A stretch of 17,258 bases of DNA from FEB-35 sp050263095 (GCA_050263095.1 JBLNEW010000052.1:1-17258); one strand, 5' to 3'; numbered from the stretch's first letter, positions 7,958 to 15,344 are shown. The notes: generated by a model not told the origin, from the letters alone. Made by a program: numbers and translations.

Positions 7958-9088
7958 TCACCGGTCTATCTCCGGCAGAATGATGTCGAAGCTGCCGATC
8001 ACCGCCACGATGTCCGCGATCATGAGGCCCACGGTCACCTTCTCGAATATGTTCATGGTGACGAACGATCCCGTGCGGATCTTGAGCCGGGAGGGATTGC
8101 CCGTGCCGTCGCTGACCAGGTAGAAGCCGGTCTCCCCCCTTGGGCACTCGGAGCGGAAATACGCCTCGCCGACAGGCGGCTTGAATACCCGCGGGACCTT
8201 GGCCGAAACGGGACCCTCGGGAATCTGCGCGATCGCCTGCCGCAGGATCTTCACGCTCTCCCGCATCTCGTTGATCCGGACCATGTACCGGTCGAAGCAG
8301 TCGCCCAGCGTCCCACGCTCGCCGCTTCCCACGCAGACGTCGAAATCGATCTTCGGGTAGACCGAATAAGGCTCGTCCCTGCGCAGGTCGAACCGGACGC
8401 CCGAGCCCCGGAGGTTCGGGCCGGTAAGCCCGTAGGCGACCGCATCCTCCGCGGTTACGACCGCCACGTTGGCCAGCCGGTGGACGAATATCTTGTTGTA
8501 GGAGATGAGCTTGTTGTACTCGTCGATCTTCGGCTCGAAGTAGTCCAGGAACTCTTTCGTTTTCTCCAGGAAGCCGGGAGGGAGGTCCGCCGACACCCCC
8601 CCGATGCGGGCGAAATTGTAGGTGAGGCGGTTGCCGCAGAGGTCCTCGAACAGGTCGTTTACCCGCTCCCTCTCCCTGATCGAATACAGAAACGGCGTGA
8701 ACGCGCCCATGTCCGCCGTGAACGAGCCGAACGCTATGAGATGCGAGGAGATCCTGTTGAGCTCGGAGACTATGACCCGGATGTACTCGGCGCGCTCGGG
8801 GACCTCGATGCCCGCCAGCTTCTCGACGGCCCAGGCATACGCGCAGTTGCAGTTCATCGATGCGAGGTAGTCCAGCCGGTCGGTGAACGGCATGAACTGC
8901 GCGTAGGTCACCCGCTCGCCTATCTTCTCCAGAGCGCGGTGCAGGTAGCCCACGTCCGGCCTCGCGTTGACCACCACCTCGCCGTCCGTGCGCAGCAGCA
9001 CCCGCAACACCCCGTGCGTGCTGGGGTGCTGGGGGCCCATGTTGATGAGCATCTCCTGGGTGGGGAGCGCCTCGGCCGGCCTGGTCAT
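7958..9088 (-). CDS. nuoD: NADH-quinone oxidoreductase subunit D (49-kDa type)
   Basis: Peripheral-arm subunit homologous to the large subunit of NiFe hydrogenases. With NuoB it forms the quinone-reduction site. The protein has 376 residues, near the family size. The N-terminus has the conserved MGPQHPSTHGVLR (residues 17-29), part of the quinone-site hairpin with its conserved His, and the C-terminal part contains the SECPRGETGFYLVSDG motif. The cysteine pairs that bind nickel in hydrogenases are not seen in the N- and C-terminal positions, as expected for NuoD. The ATG overlaps the nuoC stop as ATGA, which fixes the start although the frame stays open further upstream. NuoC and NuoD are separate proteins here, not fused. 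Confidence 0.97.
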   Translation of the reverse strand: MTRPAEALPTQEMLINMGPQHPSTHGVLRVLLRTDGEVVVNARPDVGYLHRALEKIGERVTYAQFMPFTDRLDYLASMNCNCAYAWAVEKLAGIEVPERAEYIRVIVSELNRISSHLIAFGSFTADMGAFTPFLYSIRERERVNDLFEDLCGNRLTYNFARIGGVSADLPPGFLEKTKEFLDYFEPKIDEYNKLISYNKIFVHRLANVAVVTAEDAVAYGLTGPNLRGSGVRFDLRRDEPYSVYPKIDFDVCVGSGERGTLGDCFDRYMVRINEMRESVKILRQAIAQIPEGPVSAKVPRVFKPPVGEAYFRSECPRGETGFYLVSDGTGNPSRLKIRTGSFVTMNIFEKVTVGLMIADIVAVIGSFDIILPEIDR

Positions 9089-9555
9089 ACCTTTATCCCG
9101 TGGTAGAAATCGGGGTACTTGTAGTCCTTGCGCAGCGGGTGCCCATCCCAGTCGTCGGGAAGGAGTATCCGGCGCAGGTCCTTCGATCCCGGGAAGTCGA
9201 TACCGTAAAGGTCGAACGTCTCCCGCTCCATGAAGTTGGCGGCCGGCCACACCCCGTCGACGCTCGCCACGGAAGGGTTCTCCCGCGGGAGGAAGACCTT
9301 GAGCCCGACGGCGTGCCGGTGGGTCATCGAGTAGAGGTGATAGGCGACGGCGAACCTGTCCTTGTAATCGACCCCGGAGAGGCACATGAGCGAGTCGAAC
9401 TTCATCGCCGGGTCGTCGCGAAGGAAAAGAGCTATTTCCGGAAGCTTTTCTGGGGAAACCACGACGAATGCAGGGCGGAACCCTTCCGACTGCAGCTCCG
9501 CGGCGGCGTCGCCGAACTTTCCCTTCAACGTCTCAAAGACGGTTTGTGGTTCCAA
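9085..9555 (-). CDS. nuoC: NADH-quinone oxidoreductase subunit C (30-kDa type)
   Basis: Peripheral-arm structural subunit of complex I, 156 residues. The family signature is clear in the C-terminal half: MERETFDLYGIDFPG, then LRRILLPDDWDGHPLRKDY. The N-terminal half has the alpha/beta region typical of NuoC. The start is a TTG at 9555-9553 with GGAAG five bases before it. It lies nine bases after the nuoB stop, and no in-frame ATG occurs before the conserved region begins. The stop overlaps the nuoD ATG. NuoC has no cofactor. Confidence 0.95.
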   Translation of the reverse strand: MEPQTVFETLKGKFGDAAAELQSEGFRPAFVVVSPEKLPEIALFLRDDPAMKFDSLMCLSGVDYKDRFAVAYHLYSMTHRHAVGLKVFLPRENPSVASVDGVWPAANFMERETFDLYGIDFPGSKDLRRILLPDDWDGHPLRKDYKYPDFYHGIKV

Positions 9556-9564
9556 CTGCTTCCT

Positions 9565-10098
9565 TTATGCCTTGTTGGCCGCGAAATTTTTCTTTTTCTC
9601 TATTATCTTCTGCAGCTGCAGGATCCCGTCGATCAGCGCCTCGGGACGGGGGGGGCAGCCGGGGATGTACACGTCGACGGGCACCAGCAGGTCCACGCCT
9701 TTCACCACGCAGTAGGAATCCTTGTAGAAGGGGCCGCCGGTATTCGCGCAGGACCCCATCGAGATCACGAACTTGGGCTCCGGCATCTGCTCGTACAGCC
9801 GCTTGAGCCGCTCGGCCATCTTGTGGGTGATGGTGCCGGCGACGATCATCAGGTCCGACTGCCTGGGAGACGCCCGGAAGACCGCGCCGAACCGGTCGAG
9901 GTCGTACCGGGACGCGCCGGTCTGCATCAGCTCGATGCCGCAGCAGGCCGTGGCGAAAAGCAGGTACCACAGCGAGGACTTGCGCGCCCAGTTGACGAAC
10001 ATGTCGGCGTTGCCGACCATGACGTGCGCCTCGGGGCCGATGGGGGCCGCGGGAGCATGCGGAGGCGCGGAGGCGCCGCGCGCCGGAGCGTCGCTCAT
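9565..10098 (-). CDS. nuoB: NADH-quinone oxidoreductase subunit B (cluster N2 subunit)
   Basis: Peripheral-arm subunit holding [4Fe-4S] cluster N2, the last electron carrier before quinone. The four ligands are all present: the tandem C52-C53 (ATACCGIEL), C117 (SMGSCANTGG) and C148 (IPGCPPRPEAL). The protein has 177 residues, with an Ala/Pro-rich N-terminal extension of about 25 residues before the conserved core. The ATG overlaps the nuoA stop as ATGA, which sets the start. The C-terminus is lysine-rich. nuoC follows after nine bases. Confidence 0.97.
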   Translation of the reverse strand: MSDAPARGASAPPHAPAAPIGPEAHVMVGNADMFVNWARKSSLWYLLFATACCGIELMQTGASRYDLDRFGAVFRASPRQSDLMIVAGTITHKMAERLKRLYEQMPEPKFVISMGSCANTGGPFYKDSYCVVKGVDLLVPVDVYIPGCPPRPEALIDGILQLQKIIEKKKNFAANKA

Positions 10099-10490
10099 TT
10101 TCCCGCCTTCCCCGCCGGGGCGTCCTGCATCGTGCGGACCCAGTCGAGGTCGCCCTCCTTCCACAGGTAGGCAAGCCCCGCCAGCAGAATCACGATGAAG
10201 ACGAACGCCTCCACGAACGCCAGAAGCCCCAGCCTCTGGAATATGACCGCCCACGGGTACAGAAGCGCAACTTCCACGTCGAATATGATGAATATCAGCG
10301 CTATCACGTAGAAGCGAATGTTGAACTGCACCCAGGAGGAGCCGAACGGCACCTCGCCGCACTCGTACGTGGACAGCTTGACCGCCGTGGGATTGCGCGG
10401 CTGCAGCAGGCGCGAAACGCCCAGCATCAGGGCCACGGTGACCGCGCCCAGGACGATAAACACCAGGACTGTTGCGAACTCTGTCAGCAT
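10095..10490 (-). CDS. nuoA: NADH-quinone oxidoreductase subunit A (first gene of the operon)
   Basis: Three-helix membrane subunit of complex I next to NuoH and NuoJ at the quinone site, 131 residues. It shows the TM1-2 loop motif YECGEVPFGSSW with C44, and in TM2 the acidic residues D71 and E73 (FIIFDVEVALLYPW), equivalent to D79 and E81 of E. coli. The ATG at 10490 has a modest purine-rich leader (AGAGACGGA). The frame stays open upstream, but that part is not NuoA-like and would run over the likely promoter. The stop overlaps nuoB. Confidence 0.95.
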   Translation of the reverse strand: MLTEFATVLVFIVLGAVTVALMLGVSRLLQPRNPTAVKLSTYECGEVPFGSSWVQFNIRFYVIALIFIIFDVEVALLYPWAVIFQRLGLLAFVEAFVFIVILLAGLAYLWKEGDLDWVRTMQDAPAGKAGK

Positions 10491-10543
10491 TCCGTCTCTT
10501 TCCGCTATTTCGGGGGATACCGCCTGTATACAATCGACACTAT

Positions 10544-10571
10544 ACGATACTCGGGAATATCCCCAAGTCAA
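10544..10571 (-). promoter_or_regulatory. Putative sigma70-type promoter of the nuo operon
   Basis: Reading the minus strand, TTGACT (10571-10566) is followed after 16 bases by TATCGT (10549-10544), matching consensus at 5 of 6 and 4 of 6 positions. The expected start site near 10537 would leave a leader of about 45 nt before nuoA. The spacer contains the small dyad GGGA-TAT-TCCC, which could be an operator. This is pattern matching only. Confidence 0.4.
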
Positions 10572-10637
10572 CCAAAAAATTGCTCCCGGCGGACCGGGTG
10601 GCGAAGGGGGGAACCCGGGCGCCGTTCGCTTTCAATA

Positions 10638-10650
10638 TATAATAGCACGC
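10638..10650 (+). promoter_or_regulatory. Perfect TATAAT box just upstream of the U32 gene
   Basis: TATAAT occupies 10638-10643, only seven bases before the proposed ATG at 10651. A -10 box there would place the transcript start at or next to the A of the ATG, giving a leaderless mRNA. No good -35 hexamer lies 16-18 bases upstream, and no Shine-Dalgarno precedes the ATG. Confidence 0.3.
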
Positions 10651-11484
10651 ATGATGTCACGCTCTCCCATCGGGACCCCGAAACTGCTCGCCCCCGCAGG
10701 AAGCAGGGAAGCGGTTTCAGCTGCCATGGAGGCTGGCGCGGACGCCGTCTACGTGGGGGCCAGGGGCTGGAGCCGCGGAAGTCCCCGGTCGGGGCTCTCA
10801 CCCGAGGAGATCGCAGGCGCCGCCCGGGAATGCCGCTCGCGCGGGGCCTCATTGCAGGTCGCGATGAACACGGTCCCCGCCGCGGGAGAGCTTCCGGATT
10901 TCATTTCCGCAATCGGCAGGTACGTCAACGCCGGGATAGGGACCGTGATCCTCTCCGATCCCGGCGTGATCCGCCTTGTGTCCAAGGAGTTCCCCGGCCT
11001 GGGCATTTGCGCGTCGGTGGGGGTGTCCGCGCTGAACCCGTCCGAAGCGCTCTTCTATCGCGATCTGGGAGCGAGTTCGATAGTGCTGCCGACGGCCGTC
11101 CCGCGCGAGGAGGTCCCCGCCATCAAGGCGGCCAGCGGCATGCGGGTGGAGGCGTTCCTGCGATGCCGGGCCGAATTCATCGTGCAGGGCAAGTGCGGCC
11201 TTTCGGGATACGCACTGGACGCCGAGGCGCCGGCGGAGCGCCCGGGGCTCGCGGCCGCCGGGCCGCCCTCCTCGGCCAAGCGCGGAGGGCGATGCTTTCT
11301 GGCATGCGCGGCGCTCCCGGTCGACCGTACGCCGTACTCGATCGAGGATGAGCTCGCGGGCTGGATCGCGGCCGGGGTGGACGCGTTCAAGATCGAGGGC
11401 AGGGACCTCCCGGCAGACCGGCTTTTCGCGCTGGTCGCCCGCCTCCGGGCAAAGCTCGACCGGGCGATCGCCGTCAGCCGGTGA
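10651..11484 (+). CDS. Short U32-family (peptidase U32 / UbiU-UbiV / TrhP-like) protein
   Basis: 277-residue member of the U32 family. Proteins in this family are mostly iron-sulfur proteins acting in tRNA or ubiquinone hydroxylation or annotated as collagenase-like peptidases. The TIM-barrel start is typical: PKLLAPAGSREAVSAAMEAG, then GADAVYVGARGWS. Four cysteines are placed as in 4Fe-4S U32 proteins: C172, C182 (VQGKCGLSGYAL), C215 and C219 (GGRCFLACA). The family motif FKIEGR follows at about 246-251. The protein ends soon after this motif, so it lacks the C-terminal domain of long U32 proteins. The C182-C215 spacing is enlarged by an Ala/Pro/Gly-rich insert. The first ATG of an ATGATG pair is taken as start; longer versions would overlap the nuo promoter region. 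The gene diverges from nuoA, and its last 11 bases overlap the convergent thioesterase. The exact function is unknown. Confidence 0.82.
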   Translation: MMSRSPIGTPKLLAPAGSREAVSAAMEAGADAVYVGARGWSRGSPRSGLSPEEIAGAARECRSRGASLQVAMNTVPAAGELPDFISAIGRYVNAGIGTVILSDPGVIRLVSKEFPGLGICASVGVSALNPSEALFYRDLGASSIVLPTAVPREEVPAIKAASGMRVEAFLRCRAEFIVQGKCGLSGYALDAEAPAERPGLAAAGPPSSAKRGGRCFLACAALPVDRTPYSIEDELAGWIAAGVDAFKIEGRDLPADRLFALVARLRAKLDRAIAVSR

Positions 11485-11893
11485 GCGCTTTGCGCAGCTC
11501 CTTCGGGATCGGGATCGGCTTCCACGAGGCGTCGATCGAACGGCAGGAAATATTCCCCTCCGCAGCGAGCACGTCCTTGCCCTGGACCGGGCGGAACAGG
11601 GAAAATCCGAACGTTGCCCCCTTATCGTCCACCCGGACGAGCCTGGTGCGCAGCGTGAGCGGATCGTCGAACCGTACCGGCGCCCTGTACCGGCACTGCG
11701 TCGCGACGATGGGGAATCCGTAATTCCTCTTCTGGTTCCTGTAAACCGCGTCCGGGGAGAGCCCCCGCGCGCGCAGGAACTCGTCCAGCCCCCGCTTGAA
11801 ATAGTCCAGGATGGCGGCGAAGTAAGCCACTCCGTAAGGGTCGGTCTCGCCGAACCTCACCCGGATGTCCATGGTATGGTACGCGGTTCGCAT
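11474..11893 (-). CDS. Hotdog-fold acyl-CoA thioesterase (YbgC / 4-hydroxybenzoyl-CoA thioesterase type)
   Basis: Predicted cytoplasmic thioesterase of 139 residues that hydrolyses acyl-CoA or acyl-ACP thioesters. The N-terminal motif FGETDPYGVAYFAAILDYFKRGLDEF carries the family's catalytic aspartate (D18) and the long hotdog helix. The RYRAPVRFDDPLTLRTRL strand region follows, typical of the YbgC/4HBT group. The start at 11893 puts MRTAYHTMDIRVRFGETD at the normal distance from the motif and has an AGGTG-like site upstream. ATGs at 11917 and 11935 would add 8 or 14 residues. The stop codon lies inside the end of the convergent U32 gene. The substrate cannot be told from sequence; aromatic or short-chain acyl-CoA is possible given the CoA ligase and transferase nearby, but that is inference. 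Confidence 0.88.
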   Translation of the reverse strand: MRTAYHTMDIRVRFGETDPYGVAYFAAILDYFKRGLDEFLRARGLSPDAVYRNQKRNYGFPIVATQCRYRAPVRFDDPLTLRTRLVRVDDKGATFGFSLFRPVQGKDVLAAEGNISCRSIDASWKPIPIPKELRKALTG

Positions 11894-11979
11894 GCTCGCA
11901 CCTAGAAGGATCTCCATTCCGGCATCCGAAGTCAACCGGGGCGTAGGCGCGGGATGCGAAAAACGGTAGAGTATTAAGG

Positions 11980-13170
11980 ATGTCTACCCCTGGAAAGCAC
12001 ATAAAGGATGCTCCCCCCGCCTCGACGACCGAAAGCGTCGGCACGCCCGGAGGGCTGCCCCTGCCGCCGGGAACCGTCCCGGGCCACTTCATCCGCCGCC
12101 GGTCCGACAGGGCGGTCCTGGGCAGCCTCATTGTCCTTGCGGTCCTGGGGCTCCTGACGCTGTGCTACTTCGCATCCTCCGTCTTCGTCACCATCATCTC
12201 GTCGATACTGATCGCGTTCGCGCTGGAACCGCTTGTCCAGCTCCTCTGCGGGAAGACCAGGCTCGGGCGGGCGCCTTCGAGCGTCATCGTCGTTTTCCTC
12301 GCGATGGCCGTTCTTTATGCCATCCTCTACCTTGCCTACGCAAGCGCCCGGCAGCTCTTCTCCGACCTCCCCGTCCTGATCGAGCAGATCCGCAGCGCGC
12401 CGCTCGTGGAGCGCGTCACCAGCCAGGTCGTGCGGCTGACGGAAACCCTCCAGGAGGCGGGCCGCAGCATCGCGCCTCCCATCCCGGCGCCGTCGCCGAA
12501 GGAGACCGCGATAATCCTGCGCGACACCGGCTCCTGGACCGAGGCGCTGTTCCGTGGACTGGGCTCGCTGACGACCGTGCTCTTCTCCTTGAGCTTCATC
12601 CCGTTCCTGGTCTATTTCCTGCTGGCCGAAAAGGAGCACCTCATACGGCGGACCCGGATCCTTTTCCCCAAGGAGCACCAGGATACCGTGCTGGAAACCA
12701 TATCCGGCATCGAAAGGATGCTTCAGAAGTTCATAACCGGCAACGCCATCGTTGCCGGGATCTTGAGCATATTCACGGCCTTCGTGTTCCTCCTGGTCGG
12801 CCTCCCCTACTGGCTCGTCCTCGGCATCGTGAGCGGGATAGTGAGCACCATACCGTATCTCGGGCTGATCCTGGCCCTGCTCCCCCCGCTGGTCGTGGGG
12901 CTTGTCTCGTTCCAATCCGGGGGCCCCGTCGCCATAATCGTGGTGTGCGTGACCGGCCTTCACGTCATTGCCGCAAACTTCCTCATTCCCAAGCTGGTCG
13001 GCAAGGGTGTCCAGCTCAACCCCGTCGCATCGACCGTGAGCATCATGTTCTTCGGCTGGTTGTGGGGAGGGATGGGCCTGATACTGGGGATTCCGATCGT
13101 CGCCGTGGCGAAGTGCGTCCTGGAAAACATGGAGCCGACCCGGAAGCTCGGGCAGTGGCTGGGAGACTAG
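11980..13170 (+). CDS. AI-2E family transporter (PerM/TqsA-like permease)
   Basis: Polytopic inner-membrane protein of 396 residues in the AI-2E exporter (PF01594-type) family. Members are credited with signal export, Na+/H+ antiport or unknown transport. After a Pro/Ser/Thr-rich cytoplasmic N-terminus of about 40 residues there are membrane segments near 46-66, 68-85 and 102-122. A soluble amphipathic domain spans about 124-190, and further membrane segments follow. Family marks are STIPYLGLILALLPPLVVG (289-307) and NFLIPKLVGKGVQLNPV (333-349), then a long hydrophobic pair of helices. The ATG has only an AAGG directly against it, so initiation looks weak or leaderless. It diverges from the thioesterase gene (86 bp between starts). 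The transported substrate is unknown. Confidence 0.9.
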   Translation: MSTPGKHIKDAPPASTTESVGTPGGLPLPPGTVPGHFIRRRSDRAVLGSLIVLAVLGLLTLCYFASSVFVTIISSILIAFALEPLVQLLCGKTRLGRAPSSVIVVFLAMAVLYAILYLAYASARQLFSDLPVLIEQIRSAPLVERVTSQVVRLTETLQEAGRSIAPPIPAPSPKETAIILRDTGSWTEALFRGLGSLTTVLFSLSFIPFLVYFLLAEKEHLIRRTRILFPKEHQDTVLETISGIERMLQKFITGNAIVAGILSIFTAFVFLLVGLPYWLVLGIVSGIVSTIPYLGLILALLPPLVVGLVSFQSGGPVAIIVVCVTGLHVIAANFLIPKLVGKGVQLNPVASTVSIMFFGWLWGGMGLILGIPIVAVAKCVLENMEPTRKLGQWLGD

Positions 13171-13186
13171 CCCGCAAATTTTTCGG

Positions 13187-13215
13187 TTGCATATGCCCAC
13201 ATCCGAATATACGAT
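13187..13215 (+). promoter_or_regulatory. Putative promoter of the tetraheme cytochrome gene
   Basis: TTGCAT (13187-13192) and TACGAT (13210-13215) are separated by exactly 17 bases in the 75-bp gap after the AI-2E gene. Each matches the sigma70 consensus at 4 of 6 positions. The inferred start near 13222 gives a leader of roughly 24 nt containing AGGGGG ahead of the ATG. No terminator is visible between the two genes, so read-through is also possible. Confidence 0.35.
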
Positions 13216-13245
13216 GGCGCCAAAATCTCACAGGGGGTATCACGC

Positions 13246-13590
13246 ATGAGGAAGCTGGCAGCCTTGATCGCAGTCGCAGTGGCAGTGGTCTTCTTCACCG
13301 GCGCCGTTATGGCGGCGCCCCCCGACAAAATGGTTCTCAAGGGAGGGGCGAACACCAAGGGACCGGTCGCCTACAACCACAAGGCGCATGCGGAAAAAGT
13401 GAAGGATTGCAAGACGTGCCACCACAAGGATGCCGCCGGCAAGGAGCAGACCTGCGGGAAGTGCCACGGCGCCAAGACCGACGGCAAGAAGCTGTCCGCG
13501 AAGGAAGCTTTCCACCAGCAGTGCAAGGATTGCCACAAGAAGGAGGCCAAGGGCCCGCAGAAGTGCGACGGCTGCCACGCGAAGAAGTAG
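13246..13590 (+). CDS. Secreted tetraheme class III (c3-type) cytochrome c
   Basis: Small periplasmic multiheme cytochrome, 114 residues with the signal peptide. Residues 1-23 form a signal peptide (positively charged start, hydrophobic core, AVMA before the likely cut). The mature part has four CXXCH heme-binding sites at C55-H59, C70-H74, C93-H97 and C107-H111. Besides the four proximal histidines there are exactly four more: H45 and H48 (YNHKAH), H60 (directly after the first site) and H90 (AFH). That is enough for bis-histidine ligation of all four hemes, in the order seen in cytochromes c3. The protein is very lysine-rich. The likely role is low-potential electron shuttling in the periplasm. 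AGGGGG lies nine bases before the ATG. A strong terminator follows 20-odd bases after the stop, so the gene is probably monocistronic. Confidence 0.93.
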   Translation: MRKLAALIAVAVAVVFFTGAVMAAPPDKMVLKGGANTKGPVAYNHKAHAEKVKDCKTCHHKDAAGKEQTCGKCHGAKTDGKKLSAKEAFHQQCKDCHKKEAKGPQKCDGCHAKK

Positions 13591-13608
13591 GCGCCACGCG
13601 CAAACGTA

Positions 13609-13650
13609 AAAAAAGAAAGCCCGGCGGCCCCGAAGGCCGCCGGGCTTTTT
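13609..13650 (+). terminator. Strong rho-independent terminator, probably bidirectional
   Basis: A perfect 11-bp GC-rich stem, GCCCGGCGGCC (13619-13629) and GGCCGCCGGGC (13635-13645), encloses the five-base loop CCGAA. An A-rich run lies to the left and TTTTT (13646-13650) to the right, so it can act on both strands. It sits between the convergent cytochrome gene and CoA ligase gene and should end both transcripts. Confidence 0.93.
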
Positions 13651-13668
13651 CCTTTTAAATAACGGTGT

Positions 13669-15312
13669 TTACTTCGCTTTTTCGAGCTCCCTCTGGCGCA
13701 GCATCCGGCGCAGGAGCTTGCCTACCGCCGTCCGCGGCATCGCGTCGATGAACTCGATCTCCCGCGGAAGCTTGTAGACGGCGATCTTTCCCTTGCAGTG
13801 CTCGACAAGCTGCTTCTTAAGGTCCTCCGAGGGGGCGACCCCGCTTTTAAGAACCACGAACGCCTTGGTCTTCTGGCCGATGACGGGGTCGGGGACGCCG
13901 ACTACGCCCGCGTCCGCCACCGAAGGATGCATGACCAGCGCTTCCTCGATCTCCTCGGGCCCGATCCGGTAGCCGGAGGACTTTATGAGGTCATCCTCCC
14001 GCGACAGGAACTGGACGTTTCCGACCTCGTCCATCGTCACGACGTCGCCGGCCAGGCACCAGCCGTCCCGCACCGCCGCCTTCTGCTTGTCGTTGTCCCT
14101 CCAGTAGATCGTCCCCGTGGGCCCGCGGACGATCATCTTGCCGACCTCGCCGGGCTTGACCTGCTCGAAGTTCTCGTTCACGACGCGCACGTCGTAGCCG
14201 GGGCAGGCCGAGCCGATCCAGCCGGGCTTGACCTTCTTGGTCACGGCCGCCGAGATGAAGACGAACATCATTTCGGTGGTGCCCAGCCCCTCGTATATCT
14301 CGAGCCCGAACTTCTCCTTCCAGTCCAGGTAGGTCTTCGCGGTGAGCGCCTCGCCGCCGCCCGTGCAGAACCTCATGGAGGAGTAGTCGTAGTCCTTCGG
14401 GTTGATGTCGACGAGCATCTTCCGGTAGGCGGTGGGCAGCGCCGACATGATCGTGATCTTGTGGTTCTGGATGTTCTTGAACATCGAGACCGGATCGAAC
14501 TTCGGGATCAGGGACACGGCCGCGCCGTACCGGAACGGGATGACCGCCACGGTGGAGTAGCCCGCCGCCATCGCGATGGGGGCCGGGCCGCCGATTACGT
14601 CCTTGTCGGAGACTTCCCAGCAGTACTTTCCGAACCCGTCGGCGACGATCAGCGACTCCTCCATGAAGTGCGCCGTCCCCTTGGGGAGGCCCGTCGTGCC
14701 GGAGGTGAACAGCAGGACCGATACGTCCATCCGGTCCCGCTTGACCGCCTCGCACTGGTCGGGGTTCTTCATGAGGTCGGCGTAAGGGATGTACCCCTTC
14801 GCGCGGATCTCGTCCTCGGACCCCGGCGGCGCCACCACGACGATGTGCTTGACGCTTTTCAGGTCGGCTTTCGCGCCCTCCACCTCGCCGAGCATCGCCT
14901 GCGCGACGACCAGTACCTTCGCCTCGGAAAGGTTCGCGACGTGCGCTATCTCCGTGCGGGCGAACAGGACCGACGTGGGAAGGGAAACCGCCCCGATCTT
15001 GATGATGGCGAAGTTGCATACTATGGCGGGCGTGATGTTCGGCATTCTCATCATCACGCGGTCGCCTTCCTCGACGCCGAGTTTCTTAAGCCCGTTGGCG
15101 ACGCGGTTGACGCTCGCCTGGAGCTGCTTGTAGGTGATCCTCTGGTCGTCGAAGTAGATCGCGACCTTGTCGCCGTACTTGGCGACGTTCTGGTCGAGCA
15201 GCACTTCGGTGGAATTGAACTTCTGAGGGATGTTCTTGAACTCTTCAAGCGAGTAGATGCGCTTGGGCCGCAACTCCGCGGGCGGCAGGTAATTCTCCGG
15301 TATCTTCCCCAT
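13669..15312 (-). CDS. AMP-forming acyl/aryl-CoA ligase, benzoate-CoA-ligase-like
   Basis: ANL-superfamily ligase of 547 residues, expected to activate a carboxylic acid with ATP and CoA via an acyl-adenylate. All core motifs are intact: the phosphate loop LLFTSGTTGLPKG (200-212), the GLGTTEM motif (342-348), the W-x-L-AGD aspartate (D423), the hinge region DDLIKSSGYRIGPEEIEEAL (440-459) and the catalytic lysine K532 in PRTAVGKLLRR. The N-terminal layout, with a Pro-rich lead, N-x-T-E-x-LLD and the YKQL region, resembles the benzoate / 2-aminobenzoate-CoA ligase group more than acetyl-CoA synthetases or long-chain FadD. The substrate is not determinable here. AGGAGGG lies four bases before the ATG. 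The gene follows the 124-aa gene by 32 nt, probably in one operon, and ends at the shared terminator. Confidence 0.92.
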   Translation of the reverse strand: MGKIPENYLPPAELRPKRIYSLEEFKNIPQKFNSTEVLLDQNVAKYGDKVAIYFDDQRITYKQLQASVNRVANGLKKLGVEEGDRVMMRMPNITPAIVCNFAIIKIGAVSLPTSVLFARTEIAHVANLSEAKVLVVAQAMLGEVEGAKADLKSVKHIVVVAPPGSEDEIRAKGYIPYADLMKNPDQCEAVKRDRMDVSVLLFTSGTTGLPKGTAHFMEESLIVADGFGKYCWEVSDKDVIGGPAPIAMAAGYSTVAVIPFRYGAAVSLIPKFDPVSMFKNIQNHKITIMSALPTAYRKMLVDINPKDYDYSSMRFCTGGGEALTAKTYLDWKEKFGLEIYEGLGTTEMMFVFISAAVTKKVKPGWIGSACPGYDVRVVNENFEQVKPGEVGKMIVRGPTGTIYWRDNDKQKAAVRDGWCLAGDVVTMDEVGNVQFLSREDDLIKSSGYRIGPEEIEEALVMHPSVADAGVVGVPDPVIGQKTKAFVVLKSGVAPSEDLKKQLVEHCKGKIAVYKLPREIEFIDAMPRTAVGKLLRRMLRQRELEKAK

Positions 15313-15344
15313 CGAACCCTCCTAGTTAGTTGGCTATTGTCCGA

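Noticed and set aside
7559..9106. Plus-strand open frame across nuoD and nuoH, about 515 codons
   Set aside because: Antisense shadow of two well-conserved genes, with no recognisable domain or ribosome site.
8..10490. Possibility that the second nuoA is an assembly duplication of the first
   Set aside because: The two NuoA starts differ in length, sequence and start codon and share only the loop motif, so they are paralogs rather than a repeated segment.
10318..10650. A 111-codon N-terminal extension of the U32 protein
   Set aside because: The extension overlaps nuoA antisense, is not U32-like, and the family's normal N-terminus (PKLLAPAGS) begins just after the ATG at 10651.
11894..11979. 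Possible promoters in the gap between the thioesterase and AI-2E genes
   Set aside because: A TTGACT on the minus strand and a TAGAGT on the plus strand are present, but neither has a convincing partner hexamer at the right distance.
11974..13200. Minus-strand open frame of about 408 codons over the AI-2E family gene
   Set aside because: It is hydrophilic, rich in Glu, Asp and Gln, and antisense to a gene with clear membrane topology and family motifs.
12162..13658. Plus-strand open frame running through the AI-2E and cytochrome genes
   Set aside because: It is in the wrong frame for both, crosses the terminator and has no family features. The cytochrome has a signal peptide and four CXXCH sites in its own frame.
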